A DNA stretch of 64,000 nucleotides from Aurantiacibacter atlanticus (GTDB lineage: Bacteria; Pseudomonadota; Alphaproteobacteria; Sphingomonadales; Sphingomonadaceae): the NCBI RefSeq assembly GCF_001077815.2, contig NZ_CP011310.1, positions 1,612,001 to 1,676,000 of the forward strand. The letters run 5' to 3'. Position numbers and translations under genes: made by a program. Shown here one piece after another: positions 46,366 through 55,461 of the stretch. The notes beneath the pieces are model-generated. The model was not told the DNA's origin and made no database searches. It worked only from the letters and a program-made list of their open reading frames with translations. Position 1 is the stretch's first letter, and the number at the start of each line of letters is the position of its first letter.

Positions 46366-48303
46366 ATGATGGCAACTCAGACGGTCCCAGAACGACCCGA
46401 TCTTTCAGGACAGGACGCGATCACTGTTCGTTTCGCTGGCGACAGCGGCGATGGAATGCAATTGACCGGCGGGCAATTTACCCTGTCCACCGCGCTGGCG
46501 GGCAATGATCTTGCGACCTTCCCCGATTTTCCCGCAGAAATCCGCGCCCCGCAGGGCACGCTGTTTGGCGTTTCAGCTTTCCAGATCAACTTTGGCAGCC
46601 GTGAAATCGATACTGCAGGTGATGCGCCTGATGTGCTGGTGGCGATGAACCCGGCAGCGCTAAAGGTGAATTTGGCCGCACTCAAGACAGGTGGCCTGGT
46701 GATTATCGACACGGGCGAATTCACCAAGCGCAATCTCGAAAAGGCCAAATATGACAGCAATCCGCTGGAAGATGGCAGCCTTGCCAAATGGGACGTGCTG
46801 GCCTTCGATATTTCCGCTCTCACAATTGAGGCGGTAAAGGAATTCGGGCTGGGCAATAAGGATGCGCTGCGGTCCAAGAACATGTGGACGCTTGGTCTGG
46901 CATTGTGGATGTTCGACCGCGATCGGCAGCCGTTAATTGACTGGCTTAATGCCAAATTCGCCAAGAAACCGGACATCGCTGCAGCCAATATTGCGGCGCT
47001 CAACGCGGGCCATGCCTATGGCGAAACGGCAGAGCTTTCCGGCCCGCTCAAGCAGGTCAGCATGCCGCCTGTTGAAAGCGCGCCCGGGCTGTATCGCACG
47101 ATCACCGGGGCAGAGGCGGTCTCGCTCGGCCTTGTTGCCGGCGCACAGTTGGCCGAACTGAAAGTGTTCTTTGGCGGCTATCCGATTACGCCCGCCAGCG
47201 CGATCCTGCATCATCTGGCGCGGCTGAAAGAATTTGGTGTCATCACCTTCCAGGCGGAAGACGAGATTGCCGCAATTTGCGCTGCCATCGGCGCATCCTA
47301 TGCCGGCCAGCTCGGCATTACGTCGTCATCAGGTCCCGGCATCGCTCTCAAGGGAGAGGCGATGGGTCTGGCGATCATGGTGGAATTGCCGCTTGTGATC
47401 GTCAATTCCCAGCGCGGCGGCCCATCCACCGGCCTTCCGACCAAGACCGAGCAGAGCGATCTCTACCAAGCAGTCTATGGCCGCAATGGCGATGCGCCGA
47501 TGCCGGTGATTGCTGCATGCAGCCCTGGCGATGCGTTTGAAGTTGCCATTGAGGCGTGCCGCATGGCTACCCAGTATATGACTCCGGTCATGCTGCTGAC
47601 GGATGGCTATATCGCCAATGCGGCAGAGCCGTGGATGGTGCCCGATCCGGAAAGCTTCACTCCGTTTCCCGCAAAATTCATGGACAGTCTGCCCGATGGC
47701 GAGACGTTCCTGCCTTACGAGCGCGACGCGAAGGGTGCGCGCCCGTGGGTCAAGCCTGGCACGCCTGGCCTGACACACCGCGTCGGCGGCATCGAAAAGC
47801 ACGAGTTGACCGGCAATATCGATTATTCGCCCGACAATCATCAGGCGATGACCGAAGCGCGCATGAACAAGGTGCACGGCATGATGGTGCCTGATCAGGG
47901 TGTCGCGCTGGGCGAGGCCACTGGCGATCTGGCGGTCGTTGGCTGGGGCAGCACCTTTGGTCCGATCCATCAGGCAGTGCGCCGGGCGATCAGGGATGGT
48001 CGCAAGGTCAGCCATATCCATGTGCGCCATATCTGCCCGCTGCCCGCCAATCTGGGCGAGCTTCTGGCAGGGTTCGATCATGTGCTGGTGCCCGAAATGA
48101 ACACCGGACAATTCAAGACTGTGCTGCGCGACCAATTGCTGATTGATTGTGAAAGCCTGACCAAGACCAGCGGCCAACCCTTTGCCATCAGCGAGCTTGA
48201 AGATGCTATCGGCGTTTATTTCGACGGCATTTCGGGTAATGAAGGCGGGCAGGTTGATGTGAATGACGAGCAATTGCCCAGCCCCGAAGGAGGCGAAGAA
48301 TGA
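46366..48303 (+). CDS. korA: 2-oxoacid:ferredoxin oxidoreductase, alpha subunit (KorA type)
   Basis: The alpha subunit, with KorB, oxidatively decarboxylates a 2-oxoacid, probably 2-oxoglutarate, to the CoA ester, reducing ferredoxin. The 645-residue protein fuses the gamma domain (VRFAGDSGDGMQLTGGQF, residues about 20-210) to the alpha domain (YPITPASAILHHLA, TSSSGPGIALKGEAMGLA, QRGGPSTGLPTKTEQSDL), the layout of the KGOR group. AGGA lies 6 bases before the ATG at 46366. Its stop overlaps korB. Confidence 0.92.
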   Translation: MMATQTVPERPDLSGQDAITVRFAGDSGDGMQLTGGQFTLSTALAGNDLATFPDFPAEIRAPQGTLFGVSAFQINFGSREIDTAGDAPDVLVAMNPAALKVNLAALKTGGLVIIDTGEFTKRNLEKAKYDSNPLEDGSLAKWDVLAFDISALTIEAVKEFGLGNKDALRSKNMWTLGLALWMFDRDRQPLIDWLNAKFAKKPDIAAANIAALNAGHAYGETAELSGPLKQVSMPPVESAPGLYRTITGAEAVSLGLVAGAQLAELKVFFGGYPITPASAILHHLARLKEFGVITFQAEDEIAAICAAIGASYAGQLGITSSSGPGIALKGEAMGLAIMVELPLVIVNSQRGGPSTGLPTKTEQSDLYQAVYGRNGDAPMPVIAACSPGDAFEVAIEACRMATQYMTPVMLLTDGYIANAAEPWMVPDPESFTPFPAKFMDSLPDGETFLPYERDAKGARPWVKPGTPGLTHRVGGIEKHELTGNIDYSPDNHQAMTEARMNKVHGMMVPDQGVALGEATGDLAVVGWGSTFGPIHQAVRRAIRDGRKVSHIHVRHICPLPANLGELLAGFDHVLVPEMNTGQFKTVLRDQLLIDCESLTKTSGQPFAISELEDAIGVYFDGISGNEGGQVDVNDEQLPSPEGGEE

Positions 48304-49334
48304 ACGCTCCTGTAAAGATTGAAACCACGCTGAAGGATTGGGAATCCGATCAGGAAGTACGCTGGTGCCCCGGCTGCGGTGATTATGCGATATTAAAGGC
48401 CGTGCAGCGCACCTTGCCGCAACTTGGCTGTGATCCGGCAAACACCGTATTTGTCAGCGGGATCGGCTGCTCCAGCCGCTTCCCCTATTACATCGAAAGC
48501 TACGGCTTCCACACGATTCATGGCCGCGCGCCCGCCTTTGCCACCGGCATCAAGCTGGCCAATCCCGATCTGGATGTGTGGCTGGTGACGGGCGATGGTG
48601 ATGGCCTGTCCATCGGCGGCAACCACATGATGCATGTGCTGCGGCGCAATGTGAACATGCAGATCATGCTGTTCAACAACGAGATTTACGGCCTCACCAA
48701 GGGGCAGGCATCACCTACCAGCCGGATCGGCACGCCCAGTCCTTCAACACCGGGCGGTTCTATCGACCGGCCGGCCCAACCATGTGCATTTGCATTGGGA
48801 TCGGGTGCCCGTTTCGTGGCGCGCGGGTTTGATGTGTCGAAAAAGCTTCCCGAAGTGTTGAGCGCCGCCCATGCGCATAAGGGCGCTGCCTTCATCGAGA
48901 TTTTCCAGAACTGCATCGTCTACAATAAGGACGTATTCCATGATTTCGCGGCGCCCAAGGGTGCTGAAGACAATCAGCTGTGGCTGGAAAACGGCCAGCC
49001 GATGTTGTTTGCCAAGGGCGAGAAGGGCATCACGCTTGATCGTGACCTGCTTGAACTCAGGGTCGTCGACGTGGTCGATGGCGATTGGGAGGCAGCCGGG
49101 GTGATCGTGCACAATGTCACCAACCGATCCATCGCCCACATGCTGGTGGAATTGCCTTTTGGCGAATATCCGATGGCACTGGGCGTCCTGTATGATGATC
49201 CTCGTCCTTCGTTCGAGGAAACTACGGTGGCGGAGAATGAACGTTTGAGCCAAGGGAAGAAACCCGATTTGGGCGCATTGCTGGCCAAGGGGCAGACATG
49301 GACAGTGGACGGAACCGCGCAGGACCCTGTCTGA
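48300..49334 (+). CDS. korB: 2-oxoacid:ferredoxin oxidoreductase, beta subunit (KorB type)
   Basis: The 344-residue beta subunit binds thiamine diphosphate and an iron-sulfur cluster. RWCPGCGDYAILKAV supplies two cluster Cys, with a further Cys in SGIGCSSRFPYY. TGDGDGLSIGGNHMMHVLRRN is the TPP/Mg motif and NEIYGLTKGQASPTS follows. It is coupled to korA by an ATGA overlap. Together they form a complete KorAB enzyme, one that could feed electrons to the ferredoxin reductase at 3.6-4.9 kb. No dedicated ferredoxin gene is adjacent. Confidence 0.93.
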   Translation: MNAPVKIETTLKDWESDQEVRWCPGCGDYAILKAVQRTLPQLGCDPANTVFVSGIGCSSRFPYYIESYGFHTIHGRAPAFATGIKLANPDLDVWLVTGDGDGLSIGGNHMMHVLRRNVNMQIMLFNNEIYGLTKGQASPTSRIGTPSPSTPGGSIDRPAQPCAFALGSGARFVARGFDVSKKLPEVLSAAHAHKGAAFIEIFQNCIVYNKDVFHDFAAPKGAEDNQLWLENGQPMLFAKGEKGITLDRDLLELRVVDVVDGDWEAAGVIVHNVTNRSIAHMLVELPFGEYPMALGVLYDDPRPSFEETTVAENERLSQGKKPDLGALLAKGQTWTVDGTAQDPV

Positions 49335-49348
49335 TCGCAGCCTGACAG

Positions 49349-50257
49349 GTGGATAATCTTACCCACTCACTCGTCGGCGCGTTGATCGGGCAGGCGGGGC
49401 TGAAGAAAAAGACCGGCCTCGCAATGCCCGCGCTGATTATCGGTGCAAACCTGCCCGATGTGGATGCTGCGTGTTTCTTCTGGCTGGAAGGGACGGAACA
49501 TCTCGCCTTCAGGCGCGGCATAACGCATGGGCCGATCGCGCTCTTACTGCTCCCATTGGTGCTGACCAGCCTCCTTTGGGGGTGGGACCGATGGCAAACC
49601 AGTCGCGGCAAACGCCCCGCAGCGCGGCTGCCCGTGCATTTTGGCTGGCTTTACGCACTTGGCCTTATCGCGGCTTTGACGCATCCCGCGCTCGATTGGC
49701 TGAATGTCTATGGCATCCGCCTGCTGGAGCCATTTTCGAGCCGTTGGTATTATGGCGATGTGCTGTTCATTATTGATGTGTGGCTATGGCTCTTGATGGG
49801 GGCGGGGCTGTGGCTGTCATTGCGGCGCGAAAAGCGCGGGGGTGACTGGCAGCGGCTGGCGCGCAATGTGCTGGGACTGGCTGCTCTTTATATCGTGGCG
49901 AACTTCGGAATTTCGCAGGTGGACAGGATGCAAAACACATCCTTTGTGGAGACGATAAGTTCCCCGCCGCCGCTGGCTTTCTGGCAGCGTGAGAGCATTG
50001 GCGTTGGCGGTTCCGGCAGCTTTTTCAGAGATGGGGAAAGGGTGGGCAATGCCCCGATTTCGTCCTGCGATCTTGCGGCAGCTCGCGCGCAAAGCAGCCA
50101 GGTCGATGCCTTCTTGTTCTGGAGCCGTGCGCCGGTGCTGGATCGACTGGACGATGGAAGATGGCGACTATCCGATGCGCGCTATTATCCGATGCAGCAG
50201 GGTAATTTCAAAGTAATCCTGCCCGAAGGTCTGTGTTCGGAACATCCCGCACGCTGA
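49349..50257 (+). CDS. YdjM-like membrane-bound metal-dependent hydrolase
   Basis: A 302-residue membrane protein starting at a GTG at 49349, 15 bases after korB. MDNLTHSLVGALIGQAGL, then LPDVDAA and RRGITHGP, and ALTHPALDWLNVYG carry the conserved His/Asp residues of the YdjM/DUF457 family. Several membrane helices follow, and a soluble C-terminal part after residue 180. Family members are proposed hydrolases, some linked to DNA-damage responses, but the substrate here is unknown. Confidence 0.82.
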   Translation: MDNLTHSLVGALIGQAGLKKKTGLAMPALIIGANLPDVDAACFFWLEGTEHLAFRRGITHGPIALLLLPLVLTSLLWGWDRWQTSRGKRPAARLPVHFGWLYALGLIAALTHPALDWLNVYGIRLLEPFSSRWYYGDVLFIIDVWLWLLMGAGLWLSLRREKRGGDWQRLARNVLGLAALYIVANFGISQVDRMQNTSFVETISSPPPLAFWQRESIGVGGSGSFFRDGERVGNAPISSCDLAAARAQSSQVDAFLFWSRAPVLDRLDDGRWRLSDARYYPMQQGNFKVILPEGLCSEHPAR

Positions 50258-50289
50258 TAAGGTTATTCTCCTGAGCAAAGGGGAAGCTA

Positions 50290-51693
50290 TTGACCGATCC
50301 GCAAATTGTCTGGCTGAGGCGCGACCTGCGCCTGAGAGATCATGCCGCTTTCACCGCTGCCGCGCAGGCGGGGCCAGTCATCCCTGTTTATGTTCTCGAT
50401 GATGAGACGCCTGCGGACGGGCGTTATGACCGCCGGATGGGCGGGGCCACCCGCTGGAGGCTGCATCATGCGCTCGGACGACTTTCGGATGACCTTGGCC
50501 GGCACCGTTCCAAACTGATCCTGCGACGCGGCAGGGCTGCGGAGGAAATATGCAGCCTGGCCAGCGAAACCGGCGCGAAAACTGTTCACGTCCTGCATCA
50601 TTACGAACCGTGGTGGGTCAAGGCGCAGGATGAATTGGGCGCGGCGCTGGACCTGCAATTGCACGATGGCAATTACCTGCTGCCACCCGGCACGGTGACG
50701 ACGGGATCGGGCACTCCGTACAAAATTTATACTCCGTTCAAAAACGCGATGTTCAAGATCATCGACGGTTTCGACATCTTGCCTGAGCCGGAAATCAGCT
50801 CTCCTGAAAGCTGGCCCGAGAGCGATGACCTTGCGCATTGGGACTTGCTGCCAAGCAAGCCGGATTGGGCTGGGGGCATGCGAGAATTCTGGGGTGATCA
50901 GCACGGCACACGCGCCGCGATGGAGCGGTTTGACACCTTCCTCAATGTCGTTTTCGAATATGACGATGATCGCAATTTGCCTGCCGATGATGCGACCAGT
51001 CGCATGTCGCCGCACCTGCATCACGGCGAAGTCTCCCCACGCATGTTGTGGGAGACGATGAACCGGCTCCGCAGTGACGGCGCAACCACTTTTCGGGAAG
51101 AATTGGTATGGCGCGACTTTGCACAGAATATCATCTGCCAGTTCCCATGCTATACCGAGGAATCCTATCGGGATGGCTATGACGATGCCATCTGGCGCAA
51201 TCCCAATCGCGGCCATCTGATTGCCGAGGAACTGGAGGCATGGAAGCGCGGGCGCACGGGTTATCCCATCGTCGATGCCGGAATGCGCGAATTGTGGGGC
51301 GCAGGCTGGATGCACAATCGCGTCCGCATGATTACCGCCAGCTTTCTCATCAAACATTTGCTGATCGATTGGCGGCACGGCGAGCGATGGTTCTGGGATA
51401 CGCTGGTTGATGCCGATTACGGGTCCAATGGGACGAACTGGCAATGGGTTAGCGGAACCGGCGTCGATTCCAGCATGTTCGTCCGCATCATGGCCCCGCT
51501 CAGCCAGAGCGAGAAATTCAACGCGGGCGATTATATCCGTAAATGGGTGCCCGAACTCGCTGATCTGGACGACAAGGCGATCCATGATCCCGAGGCGCAT
51601 GGCTGCAGGCCGGATGATTATCCCGCCAAATTGATCGGTCACGGGGAGGCACGCGAGCGAGCATTGGCGGCTTATCGGAAAAACAAGAGCTAG
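50290..51693 (+). CDS. phr: Deoxyribodipyrimidine photolyase
   Basis: Photolyase uses blue light and FADH to reverse UV-induced pyrimidine dimers. The 467-residue protein opens IVWLRRDLRLRDH (antenna-binding alpha/beta domain), then has the FAD-binding helical domain with TRWRLHHAL, TSRMSPHLHHGEVSPR and the diagnostic WRHGERWFWDTLVDADYGSNGTNWQW region. The start is a TTG at 50290 after AAAGGGGAAGC. The neighbour Cfa-like gene lies 42 bases downstream, an arrangement common in alphaproteobacteria. Confidence 0.93.
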   Translation: MTDPQIVWLRRDLRLRDHAAFTAAAQAGPVIPVYVLDDETPADGRYDRRMGGATRWRLHHALGRLSDDLGRHRSKLILRRGRAAEEICSLASETGAKTVHVLHHYEPWWVKAQDELGAALDLQLHDGNYLLPPGTVTTGSGTPYKIYTPFKNAMFKIIDGFDILPEPEISSPESWPESDDLAHWDLLPSKPDWAGGMREFWGDQHGTRAAMERFDTFLNVVFEYDDDRNLPADDATSRMSPHLHHGEVSPRMLWETMNRLRSDGATTFREELVWRDFAQNIICQFPCYTEESYRDGYDDAIWRNPNRGHLIAEELEAWKRGRTGYPIVDAGMRELWGAGWMHNRVRMITASFLIKHLLIDWRHGERWFWDTLVDADYGSNGTNWQWVSGTGVDSSMFVRIMAPLSQSEKFNAGDYIRKWVPELADLDDKAIHDPEAHGCRPDDYPAKLIGHGEARERALAAYRKNKS

Positions 51694-51735
51694 GCAGCCT
51701 TGCTGCTTCATCGACCCTTGGCCATATAGGCGAGC

Positions 51736-52983
51736 ATGGACGCTGGTCAGGCAAGAGGTGGTCAGCTGCTCGAAAGCGGGCAGCGATACGGATCGGAACC
51801 AGGCCTGCTGGCGCGCATCTTTGCCCCGGCAGCAGCACGTCTGCTTGATCGAATGGATGCGGGGCTGGCGCGCGGCACGCTGTGTGCGATACTTCCCGAT
51901 GGCGCCAGCCGCAAACTGGGTGGGCGCGCAGCAGGTTTTGAATGCGAAGTAACCCTGCACGATTGGCGCGGCTTGCTGCGCGTTGCGACCAATGGTTCGG
52001 TCGGTCTTTACCAGGCGTGGGACGCGGGCGAATGGTCCAGCCCCGATCCTGTCAGCATGTTTGCGCTGTTTGTCGATAATGCCGATGTGTTGGGTGATAT
52101 GGCGAGGGCCAAGGGGCCGTGGCGCTGGGCGGCCAAGGCGCTGCACGCGCTAAACCGCAATACAAAGCAGCAGGCCGAGCGCAACATCCACGCGCATTAC
52201 GATCTGGGCAATGATTTCTACGCCGCATGGCTTGATAGGACAATGAGCTATTCCAGCGCCTATCGCGTGATGGACGATGATCTGGAGGCTGCACAGAAGG
52301 GCAAGTGGGACCGGCTTGCACAGCGCATAGGCACGCCTGAAACCCTGCTGGAAATCGGCTGCGGCTGGGGCGCGCTTTCGGGTTATTTCGCCGAACAGGG
52401 CAGCAGCGTCGATGCCATCAGCCTGTCTGAAGCGCAATTGGCATGGGCCCGCCAGCAATATCCCGATGTACAGTTTATCAAGCAGGACTACCGCGATACA
52501 ACCGGGATGTTCGATGCCATTGTCAGCGTGGAAATGGTGGAGGCTCTGGGCCGCGAATATTGGCCGACCTTCATGGATTGCATAGCGCGCAACCTCAAGC
52601 CCGGCGGACGGGCCGCGATCCAGTTCATCGCGCTAAGGGACGATCTGTTCGATGCTTACGCCAAGAGCGCGGATTTCATCCAGGCTTATGTCTTTCCCGG
52701 CGGTATGCTGATCCGCACAAGCGAATTTCGCCGTTTGGCAGAGGAGCGCGGCTTGGCATGGCAGGACCAGGAGGATTTTGACCTCGACTATGCCGAAACG
52801 CTCAGATTATGGCGCGAACGGTTTGACAATGCCGTCGAAACCGATGCCTTGCCAGCTGGATTTGATCGCCGCTTCTGTGATCTCTGGCGCTTTTACCTGA
52901 TGTATTGCGAAGGCGGATTTCGCGGGGGAAGCATCACCGTCAGCCAGGTAACGTTAGTCAAAGGGCGGAAGCAGGGCGCATGA
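51736..52983 (+). CDS. Cyclopropane-fatty-acyl-phospholipid synthase family methyltransferase
   Basis: A 415-residue SAM-dependent enzyme of the Cfa family, which modifies double bonds in membrane phospholipid chains. ERNIHAHYDLGNDFYAAWLD, the SAM motif EIGCGWGALSGYFAEQG, and SVEMVEALGREYWPTFMD are family hallmarks. Its end overlaps the serine hydrolase start (ATGA). Whether it makes cyclopropane or another methylated lipid cannot be told from sequence alone. Confidence 0.87.
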   Translation: MDAGQARGGQLLESGQRYGSEPGLLARIFAPAAARLLDRMDAGLARGTLCAILPDGASRKLGGRAAGFECEVTLHDWRGLLRVATNGSVGLYQAWDAGEWSSPDPVSMFALFVDNADVLGDMARAKGPWRWAAKALHALNRNTKQQAERNIHAHYDLGNDFYAAWLDRTMSYSSAYRVMDDDLEAAQKGKWDRLAQRIGTPETLLEIGCGWGALSGYFAEQGSSVDAISLSEAQLAWARQQYPDVQFIKQDYRDTTGMFDAIVSVEMVEALGREYWPTFMDCIARNLKPGGRAAIQFIALRDDLFDAYAKSADFIQAYVFPGGMLIRTSEFRRLAEERGLAWQDQEDFDLDYAETLRLWRERFDNAVETDALPAGFDRRFCDLWRFYLMYCEGGFRGGSITVSQVTLVKGRKQGA

Positions 52984-54221
52984 AGAAATGGGTGGTCGGC
53001 AAGCTTATGCTGTTGTTGGCGGTGGGCGGCATCAGCTTTGCCATGCTGGATGATGATCAGCGCGCACTCATCGCCAATATGCCGACAGACCGCGATGTGC
53101 TGTTCTGGCCTGAAGAGACGCGCAATGCCGCATTCCGTGCGCTCGACGCGTTCCCCGCGCTGGCTGATGCGCGGGTGATCGAAGCGGGCGAGGCAACCTA
53201 TCCATTGCCCGATGGCGCACCGCTGGAGCTGGGCGAGTTTGATCTCGATGCCTTCATGACCTCGCAAAACAGTGCCGCCATCGTGGTTGTGCATGATGGC
53301 AAGGTCGTGCTGGAACGATACGGACTGGATTTCAGCGCCGAAGGCAAATGGACCAGCTTTTCTGTGGCTAAGAGCCTGACCTCTACCCTCGTCGGCGCAG
53401 CTATTGCCGATGGCTATATCGACAGCCTTGACGATCCGGTGAGCAAATATCTGCCCGACATGCGCGGTTCTGCTTATGACGCGGTAACAATCCGCCAACT
53501 TCTCACCATGAGTTCGGGTGTACGCTGGAGTGAGGATTATTCCGATCCCCAAAGCGATGTCGCACGTTTCCCCGAACATGTGCCCGAAGATGACGGCGTC
53601 GATGCGCTGATCGATTACATGCGCCAATTGCCACGCGAAGTGGAGCCGGGGACGCGCTGGCTGTATAACACCGGCGAAACCAACCTCATCGGCGTTCTGG
53701 TTCGCGAAGCGACGGGCAAGAACCTTGCTGATTATCTTTCCGAAAAGGTCTGGGCACCTTTTGGAATGGAGCAGGATGCGACGTGGCTGTTAAGTAGTTC
53801 CGGCAGCGAGATCTCCGGTTGCTGCATTCAGGCGGCCACGCGCGATATGGCGCGTTTTGGCCTGTTTGCGATGGGCGGGGGCATGGCTGGCGGAAAGCGC
53901 GTCGTGCCTGAAGGATGGTTTGACGAAGCAACACGGCCCGCCTTCGAAACGGGCCGTTTCGATAGGGGTTACGCCTATCAATGGTGGACCTACCCCGGCG
54001 ATGCCTATGCCGCTAGCGGATTGTTCGGACAGGGAATTTTTGTCGATCCACAGCGCAATCTCGTGATTGCCACCAATTCCAACTGGCGCCAGTCCACGGG
54101 GAATGACGGGTCGGGCGCCGAGCGTAATCGCTTTTATGCGGCCGTTCAGGCCGCCATCGATGTACGCCGCGGCAAAGATGGCACACGTGTCGGTGCGCCG
54201 GCTGAACCCATGGTAAGGTGA
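52980..54221 (+). CDS. Serine hydrolase, beta-lactamase/class C-like fold
   Basis: A 413-residue exported hydrolase. After an N-terminal hydrophobic signal/anchor (KLMLLLAVGGISF) comes the catalytic SVAKS (SxxK), a tyrosine motif in LYNTGE and a C-terminal SGLFGQGIFVDP in the position of the KTG-like element. These belong to the AmpC/DD-peptidase/esterase fold. Substrate may be a beta-lactam, peptide or ester. It is translationally coupled to the Cfa-like gene. Confidence 0.87.
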   Translation: MKKWVVGKLMLLLAVGGISFAMLDDDQRALIANMPTDRDVLFWPEETRNAAFRALDAFPALADARVIEAGEATYPLPDGAPLELGEFDLDAFMTSQNSAAIVVVHDGKVVLERYGLDFSAEGKWTSFSVAKSLTSTLVGAAIADGYIDSLDDPVSKYLPDMRGSAYDAVTIRQLLTMSSGVRWSEDYSDPQSDVARFPEHVPEDDGVDALIDYMRQLPREVEPGTRWLYNTGETNLIGVLVREATGKNLADYLSEKVWAPFGMEQDATWLLSSSGSEISGCCIQAATRDMARFGLFAMGGGMAGGKRVVPEGWFDEATRPAFETGRFDRGYAYQWWTYPGDAYAASGLFGQGIFVDPQRNLVIATNSNWRQSTGNDGSGAERNRFYAAVQAAIDVRRGKDGTRVGAPAEPMVR

Positions 54222-54267
54222 ATGTTCCGGTAGTAATATTTTTACGCTGGTCCGCTAGGCACTTGGC

Positions 54268-55461
54268 GTGGTCGAACTTCATCCAGAACCCCTCGTCGGC
54301 ACCCATTCGGTGACCCCCGTCCTGCTCGTCATCGGCACGCGGCCCGAAGCGATCAAGATGCTCCCGGTCGTGCGCGCCTTGCGCGCGGTGCCCGGAGTGG
54401 ATCTGAAGGTCGTCACGACCGGCCAGCATCGCCAGATGCTGGATCAGGTGTTTGCGGTCTTTGGCGAGCAACCCGATATCGACCTTGATCTGATGACACC
54501 GGGGCAATCCCTGGGTGCGATCACGGCGCGGGTCATGCGCGAAATGGAAATGCTGATCGCGCAGCACCAGCCCGGCCTCGTCTTGGTGCATGGCGATACG
54601 ACCTCTGCCATGGCCGCCGGGCTTGCCGCTTTCTACGCACATGTGCCGCTCGGCCATGTCGAGGCAGGACTGCGCAGTCACGACATCCAGCGCCCTTGGC
54701 CAGAGGAATATAACCGCATTTCAATCGACGCCGTGGCCGATTTGCTGTGGGCACCCACCAGCATCGCGGCGAAAAATCTGCACAATGAACGCCCTGAGAA
54801 ACGCGGCACGCAGCGCCACATCGAAGTCACCGGTAATTCGGGCATCGATGCGCTTCTGCATGTCGCCGCTGGACTGAAGGGCGATGAACTTGCGTCGATA
54901 GATGTCACGCTTGATCCGGCGAAGAAGCTGGTGCTTGTTACCGGCCACAGACGCGAAAGTTTTGGCGACGGTTTTGCCCGTATCTGCGATGCGCTGGTTG
55001 AACTCGCGGCGCGCGGCGATACGCAAATCATCTACCCTGTCCATCTCAATCCGCAGGTGAAGAATGTGGTCGAGGCGAGACTGGGCAATACCTCTGCAAT
55101 CCACCTCATCCCCCCGGTTGATTATGTGCAGATGGTGGCGATGATGCAGGCAGCGCACTTCATTCTTACCGATAGCGGCGGCATCCAGGAAGAAGCTCCG
55201 GCGCTGGGTAAACCCGTGCTGGTAATGCGCGACGTGACAGAGCGGCCCGAGGCCGTAGCTACGGGCGTGGCGCAGCTTGTCGGCACCGAAGTCGATGGCA
55301 TCATGGCGGCAGCAACGCGGCTTCTTTCAGAACCCGACCATTACGAACGTCGCGCCAAGAAGGTGTTTCCATACGGCGATGGCTCGGCAGCTGAAAAGAT
55401 CGCGCGCTCAGTCAGCCAGTTTCTAAAGGCGCAGCAGGCCGCGAAGGAGCCGGCGCAATGA
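54268..55461 (+). CDS. wecB: UDP-N-acetylglucosamine 2-epimerase
   Basis: WecB interconverts UDP-GlcNAc and UDP-ManNAc for surface polysaccharides. About 397 residues, with VIGTRPEAIKMLPVV at the N-terminus, TGQHRQMLDQ, HGDTTSAMAAGLAAFY, HVEAGLRSHD and LTDSGGIQEEAPALGKPVLVMRDVTERPE, all family marks. The listed start is a GTG at 54268; another GTG at 54310 (VTPVLLVIG) is nearer to where homology begins. It overlaps wecC by four bases. Confidence 0.94.
   Translation: MVELHPEPLVGTHSVTPVLLVIGTRPEAIKMLPVVRALRAVPGVDLKVVTTGQHRQMLDQVFAVFGEQPDIDLDLMTPGQSLGAITARVMREMEMLIAQHQPGLVLVHGDTTSAMAAGLAAFYAHVPLGHVEAGLRSHDIQRPWPEEYNRISIDAVADLLWAPTSIAAKNLHNERPEKRGTQRHIEVTGNSGIDALLHVAAGLKGDELASIDVTLDPAKKLVLVTGHRRESFGDGFARICDALVELAARGDTQIIYPVHLNPQVKNVVEARLGNTSAIHLIPPVDYVQMVAMMQAAHFILTDSGGIQEEAPALGKPVLVMRDVTERPEAVATGVAQLVGTEVDGIMAAATRLLSEPDHYERRAKKVFPYGDGSAAEKIARSVSQFLKAQQAAKEPAQ

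Noticed and set aside
47329..48441. 370-codon minus-strand frame in korA
   Set aside because: Antisense shadow of a conserved gene.
50287..52146. Long 619-codon minus-strand frame across the photolyase and Cfa-like genes
   Set aside because: Both plus-strand genes have clear family motifs. A frame antisense to two conserved genes with many His, Arg and Gln is a codon-bias shadow.
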